From Micrococcaceae bacterium (lineage in GTDB: Bacteria > Actinomycetota > Actinomycetes > Actinomycetales > Micrococcaceae): 48,728 bases of DNA. The DNA lies in the NCBI GenBank assembly GCA_030452125.1, contig JAKDMV010000008.1, forward strand, positions 1 to 48,728. Direction: 5' to 3'. Each line of letters begins with the position of its first letter. Position 1 is the stretch's first letter. A program made the position numbers and the translations under genes. This document shows, piece after piece, positions 23,485-31,355 of the stretch. The notes under the pieces were generated by a model. It ran no database searches. It was given only the letters and a program-made list of their open reading frames with translations, and was not told the DNA's origin.

Positions 23485-25223
23485 TGAGCTGGACTTCATT
23501 CCGACGTCGTGCCGCACGACGCTATTACGACCCCGCCGCCCGCTCCACGCGACGAAGCCGGCACGGTACCGGCGACTCGGTGCCCACCACCGGGCCCCCT
23601 TCCACCCCGGGCGAAGCAACCCGCAGGATCGTGGTCATCGGTGGCGGCATCGCGGGGCTGGCCACCGCTGGCCTATTGGCCCGCGACGGTCACGACGTCA
23701 CGCTTTTGGAACGCGGGGAATATCTCGGAGGACGGGCCGGACGCCATGCGGTCGACGGCTTCACCTTCGATACCGGCCCCTCCTGGTACCTCATGCCCGA
23801 GGTCATCGACCACTGGTTCCGGCTCATGGGAACCAGTGCCGACGAGCAACTCGACCTCGTGAAGCTCGCCCCCGCCTACCGCACCTTCTTCGAGGCGTAC
23901 CAGGAGCCGGTGGACGTGCGCACCGGCCGAGCCGACGTCGAGGCACTTTTCGATTCCATGGATCCCGGGTCCGGGCAGAAGCTGCGGTCCTATCTCGAGT
24001 CAGCGGAACTGACCTACTCGCTGGCCAAGAAGCACTTCCTCTACGACGACTTCCGCACCTTGGCGGGGCTGGCCCACCCCACGGTGCTCCGCCACGGGGT
24101 GGACATGGCCCGGCTGCTGGCCACGAACCTCAACGCCTTCATCAGCGCAAGGTTCCGCGACCCGCGCCAACGCCAGTTGCTCGGATACCCCGCGGTCTTC
24201 CTGGGGACCACCCCCTTCAAGGCGCCGGCGATGTATCACCTGATGAGCCACCTGGATCTCGCCGACGGCGTCCTCTACCCTAAGGGCGGATTCGCCGCCC
24301 TCGTCGATGCCATGGAGGCCAACGCACGCGCCGCAGGCGTCACGATCATCACCGACGCCACCGCGCAACGGATCACCACCCGTGACGGGTCCCGCCGGCG
24401 TGGCGTGGTCGATACCGTGGAATACTCCGATGCCGCCGGGGCCCGGCAGGTAATCCAGGCCACCGACGTGGTGGCCGCCACCGATTTGCACCATGTCGAA
24501 ACCGCTCTGCTCCCGCCCGGAAGGCAGAGCCACCCCGAACGGATGTGGCGGCGGCGCGACCCGGGCCCCAGTGCGGTACTGGTGTGCCTGGGGATCCGCG
24601 GAAACCTCGACGAGCTGGTCCACCACAACCTGCTCTTCACCGCCGACTGGCGGGAGAACTTCGGCCGGATCGACGCCGGGGAGGACCTGGCCGCGCAGAC
24701 ATCGATCTACGTCTGCAAACCCAGCGAAACCGATCCCGGCGTTGCCCCGGCCGGGCACGAGAACCTTTTCATCCTCGTCCCTTCCCCGGCCGTTGAGGCC
24801 TGGGGTGCCGGTGGCGCCGACGGCACCGGGGCGCCCATGGTGGAACGGGTGGCCGACGCCGCCATCGACCAGCTCGCCGACTGGGCGGAGATCCCCGACC
24901 TGCGTGAGCGGATCGTCGTACGGCGCAGCTACGGTCCCGGGGATTTCGTGGAGAACTTCAATGCCTGGAAGGGCAGCGCACTGGGTGCTGCCCATACCTT
25001 GCGCCAGAGCGCCTTTCTGCGACCGGGGATCCGCAGCGCCAAGGTAGACGGTCTGTTTTATGCCGGAAGTTCCGTCCGCCCCGGCATCGGCGTCCCCATG
25101 TGCATGATCAGCGCCGAACTGGTCCTCAAGGCCATCCGCGGGCAGACGTTCCGGGGCGCGTTGCCGGTGCCCGGGCCTCGAACGATCAGGGCGAATGCCG
25201 AATCCCCGGCGAGAACGGCATGA
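23484..25223 (+). CDS. crtI: Phytoene desaturase (to lycopene)
   Basis: 579 residues. This FAD-dependent CrtI-type desaturase converts phytoene to lycopene in four steps. The dinucleotide motif VVIGGGIAGLATAG lies at about 50-63, then ERGEYLGGRAG, FDTGPSWYLMPEV and the C-terminal CrtI signature AGSSVRPGIGVPMC. Before the Rossmann motif there is an unusual Arg-rich stretch of about 47 residues; a GTG at 23580 would remove most of it, but the TGATG overlap with crtB supports the first ATG. The stop overlaps the next gene (ATGA). Confidence 0.94.
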   Translation: MSWTSFRRRAARRYYDPAARSTRRSRHGTGDSVPTTGPPSTPGEATRRIVVIGGGIAGLATAGLLARDGHDVTLLERGEYLGGRAGRHAVDGFTFDTGPSWYLMPEVIDHWFRLMGTSADEQLDLVKLAPAYRTFFEAYQEPVDVRTGRADVEALFDSMDPGSGQKLRSYLESAELTYSLAKKHFLYDDFRTLAGLAHPTVLRHGVDMARLLATNLNAFISARFRDPRQRQLLGYPAVFLGTTPFKAPAMYHLMSHLDLADGVLYPKGGFAALVDAMEANARAAGVTIITDATAQRITTRDGSRRRGVVDTVEYSDAAGARQVIQATDVVAATDLHHVETALLPPGRQSHPERMWRRRDPGPSAVLVCLGIRGNLDELVHHNLLFTADWRENFGRIDAGEDLAAQTSIYVCKPSETDPGVAPAGHENLFILVPSPAVEAWGAGGADGTGAPMVERVADAAIDQLADWAEIPDLRERIVVRRSYGPGDFVENFNAWKGSALGAAHTLRQSAFLRPGIRSAKVDGLFYAGSSVRPGIGVPMCMISAELVLKAIRGQTFRGALPVPGPRTIRANAESPARTA

Positions 25224-25582
25224 CCTATCTGCTGATCCTGTTGTTCCTGCTCGGCTGCATGACGCTGCTCGATGCCCGCTTCGGCCTGTTCTTCTGGTCC
25301 CGCCCCTGGAAGGCGGCGCTCGTCCTGGCCCTGGGCATCGTCTATTTCCTGAGTTGGGATCTATGGGCCATCGCCGCGGGCATCTTCCTGCACCGCGACT
25401 CCCCCTTGATGACCGGCATCATGCTGGCCGACCAGCTTCCCCTGGAGGAGCCGGTCTTCCTGCTGTTCCTGAGCTACCAGACCATGATCGCGTTCACCGG
25501 ATGCGTTGCCTGGCTTCGCCACCTGTTCCGGGACAAGACGGGCCACCGGGCCACCGTGCAGGAAGGACCGGTGGGCTCGTGA
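25220..25582 (+). CDS. Heterodimeric C50 carotenoid cyclase, first subunit (CrtYe/CrtYg type)
   Basis: 120 residues, three membrane helices, of the lycopene cyclase domain family (half of a CrtY-type bundle). Landmarks are LDARFGLFFW near residue 18, LSWDLWAIAAGIF near 45 and the conserved LPLEEPVFLLFLSYQTM near 75, where the acidic pair is essential in relatives. It works with the next gene to cyclise flavuxanthin into a C50 carotenoid with epsilon (CrtYe/Yf) or gamma (CrtYg/Yh) rings. Which ring is made cannot be read directly. Overlaps: ATGA with crtI, GTGA with the partner. Confidence 0.88.
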   Translation: MTYLLILLFLLGCMTLLDARFGLFFWSRPWKAALVLALGIVYFLSWDLWAIAAGIFLHRDSPLMTGIMLADQLPLEEPVFLLFLSYQTMIAFTGCVAWLRHLFRDKTGHRATVQEGPVGS

Positions 25583-25893
25583 GCTATCTGGAACTGAACT
25601 ACTTCTTTCTGGGACTGTCCCTGCTGACACTGCTCTGGGCCATCCTGGCCCGTCGGCTGGATCGCCGTCGGATGACGGCGATGTTGGTCGGTGTCTTCGC
25701 CCTGTTGATCCTGACGGCAGTCTTCGACAACGTCATGATCGGCTCAGGGCTTTTCGACTACTCCTCCGAGACGCTGGCCGGGCCGAGGGTCGGTCTGGCT
25801 CCGTTGGAGGACTTCGCCTATCCTCTGGGGGCCGCCATCCTGCTGCCTTCGGCTTGGTTGCTGTTGGATCCCCGTCCCCGAAAGGACCCATGA
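25579..25893 (+). CDS. Heterodimeric C50 carotenoid cyclase, second subunit (CrtYf/CrtYh type)
   Basis: 104 residues, three membrane helices, the complementary half of the cyclase. It starts with GTG overlapping the previous stop. YLELNYFFLGLSLL opens the first helix, VFDNVMIGSGLFDYSSE near 50 and APLEDFAYPLGAAILLP near 75 are the conserved segments, the latter with the second acidic pair. The equivalent halves are fused in some archaeal and fungal enzymes. The stop overlaps crtEb as ATGA. Confidence 0.88.
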   Translation: MSYLELNYFFLGLSLLTLLWAILARRLDRRRMTAMLVGVFALLILTAVFDNVMIGSGLFDYSSETLAGPRVGLAPLEDFAYPLGAAILLPSAWLLLDPRPRKDP

Positions 25894-26744
25894 AGGACCT
25901 CATTGCCACCTCCCGCCCCGTCTCGTGGGTCAACACCGCCTACCCGTTCGCGGCTGCCTACCTGCTGGCCACCGGTGGCATCGACTGGATCCTGGCGGTG
26001 GGGACACTGTTCTTCCTGCTGCCGTACAACCTGGCGATGTATGGGATCAACGACGTCTTCGACTACGAATCGGACCTGCTGAACCCCCGCAAGGGCGGGG
26101 CCGAAGGGGCGGTGGTGGATCGAACCCGGCACCGGACGATCCTGTGGGCCTCGGCGTTGTTCGCGCTGCCCTTCGTCCTTGCCCTGGCCACGCAGGGCGG
26201 TTGGCCCGCCAACCTGGTCCTGCTGGTGTCCTTGTTCGCCGTCTATGCGTACAGCGCCCCGGTGTTCCGGTTCAAGGAACGCCCCTTCCTGGATTCGGCC
26301 ACCTCCAGCATCCACTTCGTCTCCCCTGCCCTGTACGGGCTGGTCCTGGCCGGGGCCACCTTCACCCCCGGGCTGTGGTGTCTTTTGGCGGCCTACTTCC
26401 TTTGGGGGATGGCCAGTCATGCCTTCGGGTCGGTGCAGGACATCGTCCCGGACCGTGAGGCGGGCCTGGGCTCGGTGGGCACCGTGCTCGGCGCCCGCCC
26501 GACCGTCGTCGCCGCTGCCGCTGCCTATGTTGCCGCCGGACTGTTGATGCTAGCCAGTGCTTGGCCCGGGCCCCTGGCCGGGCTGTTGGCCTTGCCGTAT
26601 GCGGCCAACGTCCTGCAGTTCCTGCGTGTTGACGATGCCGGATCGGGGGTCGCCAACCGGGGATGGCGCCGCTTTTTGTGGTTGAACTACTTCACAGGGT
26701 TCTGCGTGACCATGCTGCTGATCTGGTATGTGGGGATCCGATGA
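25890..26744 (+). CDS. crtEb: Lycopene elongase (UbiA-type prenyltransferase)
   Basis: 284 residues with eight or nine membrane helices. UbiA-family Asp motifs are present: NDVFDYESD near residue 55 and DIVPDREAG near 187. It adds two C5 units from DMAPP to lycopene, giving the C50 flavuxanthin, which the two cyclase halves then cyclise. The AAAGGA site lies just ahead of the ATG, which overlaps the previous stop. The order cyclase-cyclase-elongase matches Corynebacterium crtYe-crtYf-crtEb more than the Micrococcus luteus order (elongase first). The stop overlaps phr. Confidence 0.92.
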   Translation: MKDLIATSRPVSWVNTAYPFAAAYLLATGGIDWILAVGTLFFLLPYNLAMYGINDVFDYESDLLNPRKGGAEGAVVDRTRHRTILWASALFALPFVLALATQGGWPANLVLLVSLFAVYAYSAPVFRFKERPFLDSATSSIHFVSPALYGLVLAGATFTPGLWCLLAAYFLWGMASHAFGSVQDIVPDREAGLGSVGTVLGARPTVVAAAAAYVAAGLLMLASAWPGPLAGLLALPYAANVLQFLRVDDAGSGVANRGWRRFLWLNYFTGFCVTMLLIWYVGIR

Positions 26745-28189
26745 GTTCGATCATGTGGTTTCGCGACGACCTACGCCTCGCCGACAACCCCGCCCTCCTG
26801 GCGGCCACCGACGACGGCGGGGTCGTGGCCGTCTACATCCTCGACGAGGAATCCGAGGGGCTGCGCCCACTGGGTGGGGCCGCCCGCTGGTGGCTGCATC
26901 AGGCCTTGACCGGTCTGCACAGCGATCTCGCGGACCGGGGCATCCAATTGGTGTTGCGCCGTGGCCCGGCGGCCACGGTCATGTCGGCTCTGGTGCAGGA
27001 GCTGAACCCGGAGAGCATCTATTGGAACCGCAGGTACTGGGAACCAGAACGGGTAGTGGATACGGCGGTCAAGGAGAACAGTCGGGTCGCCGGAGTCCAT
27101 GCCGAGAGCTTCCAGGCCTCGCTCCTTCACGAACCATGGAAGGTCACCACCGGTCAGGGCGGACAGTACCGGGTGTTCACGCCGTTTTGGAACCAGCTCA
27201 AGAAACTGGACTTCCGACACCCGATGGAAGCCCCGTCAGTTGGCGCCAACCCACGTGATCCGCGGCCGGGAAAGGAGATCCCCGCAATCGGTTCGGACGA
27301 TCTGGCTACCTGGACACTGGTTCCTGCCGGTTCCACCTGGCCGGAAAAACTCGCGACCCATTGGAGCCCCGGAGAGGCCGCCGCCTGGCGCTTGCTGGAG
27401 GAGTTCAGCGAGGAGGCCGTGGCCGACTACGAAGAGGGGCATGATTTTCCGGGCATCGCCGGCACCAGTCGACTGTCGCCGTATCTTCGCTGGGGACACA
27501 TCAGCCCCTTCCAACTCTGGCATGCCCTCTCCGAGGCTCCCGGCCCGAGCACGGCTGGCGCTGCGGCCTTTCTGCGGCAGGTGGGATGGCGCGAGTTCTG
27601 CTGGCATCAGCTCTTCCACCACCCGGAATTGGCCCAAGCGAACCTACGGCGGGTCTTCGACGGCTTCGACTGGAGATGGCCGACGGAACCCGGGTCGGCC
27701 ACACCGGCCCGGCTGCGCGGTATCCGCAGCCCGACGGCGACCACCGAGCAGGCCGTCTCGGAGGAACCCGTGGACGCCTGGAAGGCGGGGTGCACCGGGC
27801 TGCCCATGGTCGACGCGGGCATGCGTCAGCTGTGGGAAACCGGGTGGATGCACAACCGCGTGCGGATGCTGGTCGCCAGCTTCCTGACCAAGAACATGGG
27901 GGTGCATTGGCAGGTCGGGGAACAATGGTTCTGGGAGACCCTGGTGGATGCCGATCAGGCGTCCAACCCGGCGAACTGGCAATGGGTGGCCGGTTCCGGC
28001 GCCGATGCTTCACCGTTCTTCCGGATCTTCAACCCGCAAACCCAAGCCAAGCGCTTCGACGCGAATGGCCGGTATGTCTCCCGCTGGGTCCCGGACGCAG
28101 CACTTCCCGACTATCCCGAGCCCCTCGAGGACCTCTCCGAGTCCCGCCGACGGGCGTTGGCGGACTACGACCGGATCAAGAAGTCCTAG
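26741..28189 (+). CDS. phr: Deoxyribodipyrimidine photolyase (class I CPD)
   Basis: 482 residues. It uses blue light to split cyclobutane pyrimidine dimers. The antenna domain starts IMWFRDDLRLADNPALL. The FAD domain has GTSRLSPYLRWGHIS near 245, TGLPMVDAGMRQLWETGWMHNR near 350, and WETLVDADQASNPANWQWVAGSG near 405. The electron-transfer Trp residues appear present. The start overlaps the crtEb stop by ATGA, making it the last gene of the carotenoid operon: pigment shield and light-driven repair on one mRNA. Its 3' end overlaps the small minus-strand ORF by 14 bases. Confidence 0.94.
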   Translation: MSSIMWFRDDLRLADNPALLAATDDGGVVAVYILDEESEGLRPLGGAARWWLHQALTGLHSDLADRGIQLVLRRGPAATVMSALVQELNPESIYWNRRYWEPERVVDTAVKENSRVAGVHAESFQASLLHEPWKVTTGQGGQYRVFTPFWNQLKKLDFRHPMEAPSVGANPRDPRPGKEIPAIGSDDLATWTLVPAGSTWPEKLATHWSPGEAAAWRLLEEFSEEAVADYEEGHDFPGIAGTSRLSPYLRWGHISPFQLWHALSEAPGPSTAGAAAFLRQVGWREFCWHQLFHHPELAQANLRRVFDGFDWRWPTEPGSATPARLRGIRSPTATTEQAVSEEPVDAWKAGCTGLPMVDAGMRQLWETGWMHNRVRMLVASFLTKNMGVHWQVGEQWFWETLVDADQASNPANWQWVAGSGADASPFFRIFNPQTQAKRFDANGRYVSRWVPDAALPDYPEPLEDLSESRRRALADYDRIKKS

Positions 28190-28403
28190 CACGCATCGGG
28201 CTATTCGGCTCGGCGCAAGGTGGCCCCTGGAAGAAGGCCGGGTAGCGCCACCGCATGTAGAACATGACGACCACACCCAGGGCAAGCACCGCGATACCCA
28301 GGATGAACACCATCCCGAGCCCGGCGATGTTGCTTCCCGATCCGTACTCGGGGTCCATCGAGTCGACCGCGGTCTTGAAGAGCGCCTTCGACGTCGGTGA
28401 CAC
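28176..28403 (-). CDS. Small single-span membrane protein, unknown
   Basis: 75 residues (GTG start) or 60 if it begins at the ATG at 28358. One clear membrane helix, IAGLGMVFILGIAVLALGVV, is followed by MFYMRWRYPAFFQG and a polar tail. Good codon bias and a membrane helix argue that it is real, but neither start has a good ribosome site and the end overlaps phr by 14 bases on the opposite strand. In another frame the tail would read ATLRRAE, so a frameshift near 28225 is possible. I do not recognise the family. Confidence 0.5.
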   Translation of the reverse strand: MSPTSKALFKTAVDSMDPEYGSGSNIAGLGMVFILGIAVLALGVVVMFYMRWRYPAFFQGPPCAEPNSPMRARTS

Positions 28404-28478
28404 CCCGCGGCAGGTCGCAGGCTCTTCGGCCGCAGCTGAAGCCCTGTTGAAAGGGCTGCTCGGCGGCCAGCACCAGGG

Positions 28479-28895
28479 CTAGGAGCCGGTGGCGCCCATC
28501 ATCGACTGCATCAGATCGGGGTTGGCGGACTGGTAGGTCAGCCAAAGGATCCCGGCGCTCAAGGCCAGCGAAAGGCCGCCCCAGATGACCCCGAGCTTGG
28601 CCAGGAAGCGGACCTCGTCGCTCGGCATGGGGAGTTTGTCCGCCTTGAAATCATCGGCCAGACGCCCCATCCGCATCGCCGGGGATTCGGGGACGCGTTC
28701 GGTGAGCCCGGCCAGCGTGTTGGCGGCCCAGTCGGTGCGTCCGCCGTGCAGGCGGGCGATGGTCAGATCGTGCTTGCGATCCTGACGGAGCTGGATGATG
28801 CGATCACCATGGCGGGCCAGCAGGATGTCCTCGCCGAGATGCATCGTCCTGCCCGTTGCACGCTGCTGACGATCCGGTGCGACGCTCATGACCAT
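28479..28895 (-). CDS. Hypothetical protein with C-terminal membrane helix
   Basis: 138 residues. The first 100 are soluble and charged (HLGEDILLARHGDRIIQLRQDRKHDL, then AANTLAGLTERVPESPAMRMGRLADDF), with one membrane helix near 105-125 (LGVIWGGLSLALSAGILWLTY). GGAGGGAGC directly precedes the first ATG (28895), supporting this start. It reads the same way as the small membrane protein downstream, 75 bases apart. I do not recognise the family. Confidence 0.7.
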   Translation of the reverse strand: MVMSVAPDRQQRATGRTMHLGEDILLARHGDRIIQLRQDRKHDLTIARLHGGRTDWAANTLAGLTERVPESPAMRMGRLADDFKADKLPMPSDEVRFLAKLGVIWGGLSLALSAGILWLTYQSANPDLMQSMMGATGS

Positions 28896-29009
28896 GCTCC
28901 CTCCGAGTGAATCGACACTCCGTGAAATTCTTCGTACTACCAAACTACGCCGCAAATCCGCGCCGACACGGTGAAGGGCGTTGGAAGGCGAGCAAACTCA
29001 CAAGGGGGT

Positions 29010-29041
29010 GTGGGGCGCGCCGCCCCGCGGGGAGCGCCCAC
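29010..29041 (-). terminator. GC-rich hairpin after the DUF456 gene
   Basis: GTGGGGCGC (29010-29018) pairs with GCGCCCAC (29034-29041) with one bulge. It encloses the perfect palindrome CCCCGCGGGG (29023-29032). It starts two bases after the minus-strand stop; no T-tract. Confidence 0.5.
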
Positions 29042-29043
29042 GT

Positions 29044-29544
29044 TCACCGAGCGGAAAAATGCCAGATGACCCCGATGGTCCAGACCGAACCGGCGAGCGC
29101 GGCGCAACCGAATTCGATGAGTATTCCGATCCCCGTGGACTTCAGTGTCCTCACGCTGGCGCGCATCGCGGATCCCAGGTTCCGCCTCCGGGCATATTCG
29201 GCCAGGAGCAGCCCGACACCGAACCCCAGGAAGAGCCCGACGATGGGGATCAGGAACATCCCGGCAATGCCTGCGGCCACGGCGAACAGGATCGTTCCCC
29301 GGGGGATCTGTTGGCTTTTGAGGCTGCGCCCGGTCAGGACCATCGACGCCGACCAGCCGGCCAGGGCCAGGACCATGCCCACCACCGCGCAGGTCCACGC
29401 CGCCGGGCCGCCGATGAACAGGGCCCATCCCAAGAGCGTGAGGATCGTCAGAAGGCTTCCCGGCAACACGGGATAGATCGTTCCTGCGACGGAAAAGACC
29501 AGCAAAAGGCCGGCGATGATGGTGACCAGGACCTGTGTATCCAC
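29044..29544 (-). CDS. DUF456 family membrane protein
   Basis: 166 residues, four to five membrane helices. It begins LVTIIAGLLLVFSVAGTIYPVLPGSLL, the family's hallmark region with its VLPG motif, and has GMFLIPIVGLFLGFGVGLLLAEY near residue 100, a glycine-zipper-like pattern. DUF456 proteins are widespread in actinobacteria and of unknown function. The ATG at 29544 is the only sensible start. It follows the SurA-like lipoprotein by 43 bases and may share its transcript. Confidence 0.85.
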   Translation of the reverse strand: MDTQVLVTIIAGLLLVFSVAGTIYPVLPGSLLTILTLLGWALFIGGPAAWTCAVVGMVLALAGWSASMVLTGRSLKSQQIPRGTILFAVAAGIAGMFLIPIVGLFLGFGVGLLLAEYARRRNLGSAMRASVRTLKSTGIGILIEFGCAALAGSVWTIGVIWHFSAR

Positions 29545-29587
29545 GGTCCTAGTCTGCCAGCATCACCGGCCCGGAAACGTCTCGATC

Positions 29588-30352
29588 CTAGAGGTTGATC
29601 TTGACGTCGGCGTCCTTACGCAGCTTCTTCACCAGTGTCTGGGTGGCTTCGTTCTCCTTCTGCTGGACGAGCTGCTGCTTCAGCTGGGACTTGGCGTCCT
29701 TGTACTTGGGCATCTCCGGGGCGTCCTCACCGGATTTGCCCTGCTGCTTCTGGGCGTCCTCGGCCTTCTTATAGGCGGCCTTCAGCTCCTTTTCGCTGGG
29801 TTCGAAGGGACCGGCTTCCTTCTCGATGTAGCCTTCGACCTCGACCTGCTGCTTGATCTGCTTATCAACGGTCTTGCGCTCCATGCCCTGCTTCTTCAGG
29901 GCGGCCAGGAACTCCTTCTTATCCATCTGCTGGGACTTCGCCGCTTCGGTCAGCGCCTTGTCCATCTGCTTTTCGGTGGCTTTCACGCCGGCTGTCCTGG
30001 CCTTCTGGATCAGCAGTTCGGTGCCGACCATGCCGTCGGCGACCTGCTTCTTCATCTCCGTCTGGTCGGAGAGGTCCTGGCCGGACATCTGTGCCTGCAT
30101 GGCCGCCTGCTGGAACTGGCTCTCGTAGACACGGGTGAACTCCTTCTTGGAGATGTCCTTGTCATTCACCGTGGCCACGACATCGGGAATGCCCTTCAGG
30201 TCCGGCGAGGGGGCGGCCGCCTGCTCACTGGACTGCGAGGAGGGTGCCGCGGACGAGCCATCGGCTTCTTCATTGCCGCCGCTACCGCAGGCAGTGACCA
30301 GGGAAAGCGACCCCACCAGTGCCAGTGCGGCCAGCATCTTCTTCTTGTTCAC
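29588..30352 (-). CDS. SurA N-domain lipoprotein (chaperone-like)
   Basis: 254 residues. A signal peptide ends in the lipobox LVTAC near residue 22, followed by a Ser/Ala-rich linker. From about 55 the sequence ATVNDKDISKKEFTRVYE matches the SurA N-terminal chaperone domain; it continues as charged helices rich in Lys, Gln and Glu. No parvulin PPIase domain is seen, so this is a chaperone-type rather than catalytic SurA relative, anchored on the outer face of the membrane. The GTG at 30352 has AGGAGG six bases upstream. Confidence 0.87.
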   Translation of the reverse strand: MNKKKMLAALALVGSLSLVTACGSGGNEEADGSSAAPSSQSSEQAAAPSPDLKGIPDVVATVNDKDISKKEFTRVYESQFQQAAMQAQMSGQDLSDQTEMKKQVADGMVGTELLIQKARTAGVKATEKQMDKALTEAAKSQQMDKKEFLAALKKQGMERKTVDKQIKQQVEVEGYIEKEAGPFEPSEKELKAAYKKAEDAQKQQGKSGEDAPEMPKYKDAKSQLKQQLVQQKENEATQTLVKKLRKDADVKINL

Positions 30353-30533
30353 GTGCTACCTCCTGAGGATTTTGAATCTTGTCGAGGCTAGCAATGCGAC
30401 CTGAACGTCCACTGAAGATCGCCCCCTCCACGGCAGATTTATGCTCTGGGCCAACTTCCGGCCCCTCCGGGCGGGGCCGGTTCTCCGCCGTGGCTGCTCC
30501 TCGCCGACGGCGGAACCAGCCCGCAACCATCGG

Positions 30534-30546
30534 ATTGTTGAACAAT
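30534..30546. promoter_or_regulatory. FadR-subfamily operator candidate 1, pxp promoter
   Basis: ATTGTTGAACAAT is a perfect 13-base palindrome with odd centre. It fits the FadR-subfamily GntR pattern TNGTNNNACNA and overlaps a possible -35 (TTGAAC, 30538-30543), whose -10 would be CAAGCT at 30561-30566. Confidence 0.6.
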
Positions 30547-30563
30547 CATTGTCTCTGGTGCAA

Positions 30564-30578
30564 GCTGGTCGGACCAGC
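30564..30578. promoter_or_regulatory. FadR-subfamily operator candidate 2, pxp promoter
   Basis: GCTGGTCGGACCAGC is a perfect 15-base palindrome that also fits TNGTNNNACNA and closely resembles the E. coli FadR site core. Its centre is 31 bases from the first, three helical turns. It overlaps the proposed -10 and start of transcription. Confidence 0.65.
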
Positions 30579-30596
30579 AACCGGACGGAGACCACG

Positions 30597-31355
30597 GTGC
30601 CCACCATCGACCTGAACAGCGACGTCGGCGAATCCTTCGGCGAGTGGAGCAAGGGCGACGATGCCGCCATGTTCCGCTCCGTCACCAGCGCCAATGTCGC
30701 CTGCGGCTTCCATGCCGGCGACCCCTCCACCATGGGCCGGACGTGCCGCGATGCCGTGGCTGCCGGAGTAGGCATCGGGGCCCATGTCTCCTATCAGGAC
30801 CTGGCCGGCTTCGGCCGCCGCTTCGTGGACTGCTCCCCCGTCCAACTGGCCGACGACATCCTGTACCAGCTCGGGGCCCTCGATGCGGTGGCCCGGGCGG
30901 CCGGCGGTTCCATCAGCTACGTCAAACCCCATGGCGCCCTCTACAACGCCATCGTCCACCACCGTGAGCACGCCCAGGCCGTCGTCGACGCGGTCAAGGC
31001 CTTCGGCAACGATCTGCCCCTGCTCCTGCTGCCCGGATCCGTGGCACTGGAACGCGCCGAATCCGCCGGATTGCGTCCGGTCATCGAGGCCTTCGCGGAC
31101 CGTGCCTACAATTCCGACGGGTCGCTGGTCCCGCGCCGCGAAGAAGGGGCCGTGCTCCACGATGCGGCAGCCATCAGCACCAACATGGTCCGGCTGGCCA
31201 CCCGGGGCACCCTGACGGCCCGGGACGGCTCGACGTTGTCGATCCCCGCCGAGAGCATCTGCCTGCACGGCGACACCACCGGAGCCGTCGAACTCGCGGG
31301 CGCGGTCCGCCGGGGACTGGAGGAGGCAGGCGTGGACATCCGGCCGTTCGCATGA
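30597..31355 (+). CDS. pxpA: 5-oxoprolinase subunit A (LamB/YcsF family)
   Basis: 252 residues. PxpA works with PxpB and PxpC to hydrolyse 5-oxoproline (pyroglutamate) to glutamate with ATP. The family signature is complete: [12 protein letters not shown] at the N-terminus, [14 protein letters not shown] near 38, [16 protein letters not shown] near 62, [11 protein letters not shown] near 105, and [14 protein letters not shown] near 223. The GTG at 30597 is chosen from the GGAG six bases upstream. It is the first gene of the operon and overlaps the next by ATGA. Confidence 0.93.
   Translation: MPTIDLNSDVGESFGEWSKGDDAAMFRSVTSANVACGFHAGDPSTMGRTCRDAVAAGVGIGAHVSYQDLAGFGRRFVDCSPVQLADDILYQLGALDAVARAAGGSISYVKPHGALYNAIVHHREHAQAVVDAVKAFGNDLPLLLLPGSVALERAESAGLRPVIEAFADRAYNSDGSLVPRREEGAVLHDAAAISTNMVRLATRGTLTARDGSTLSIPAESICLHGDTTGAVELAGAVRRGLEEAGVDIRPFA

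Noticed and set aside
28440-28457. AGCCCT/AGGGCT hairpin in the phr downstream region
   Set aside because: The stem is only six base pairs, without a T-tract, and it lies 250 bases past phr.
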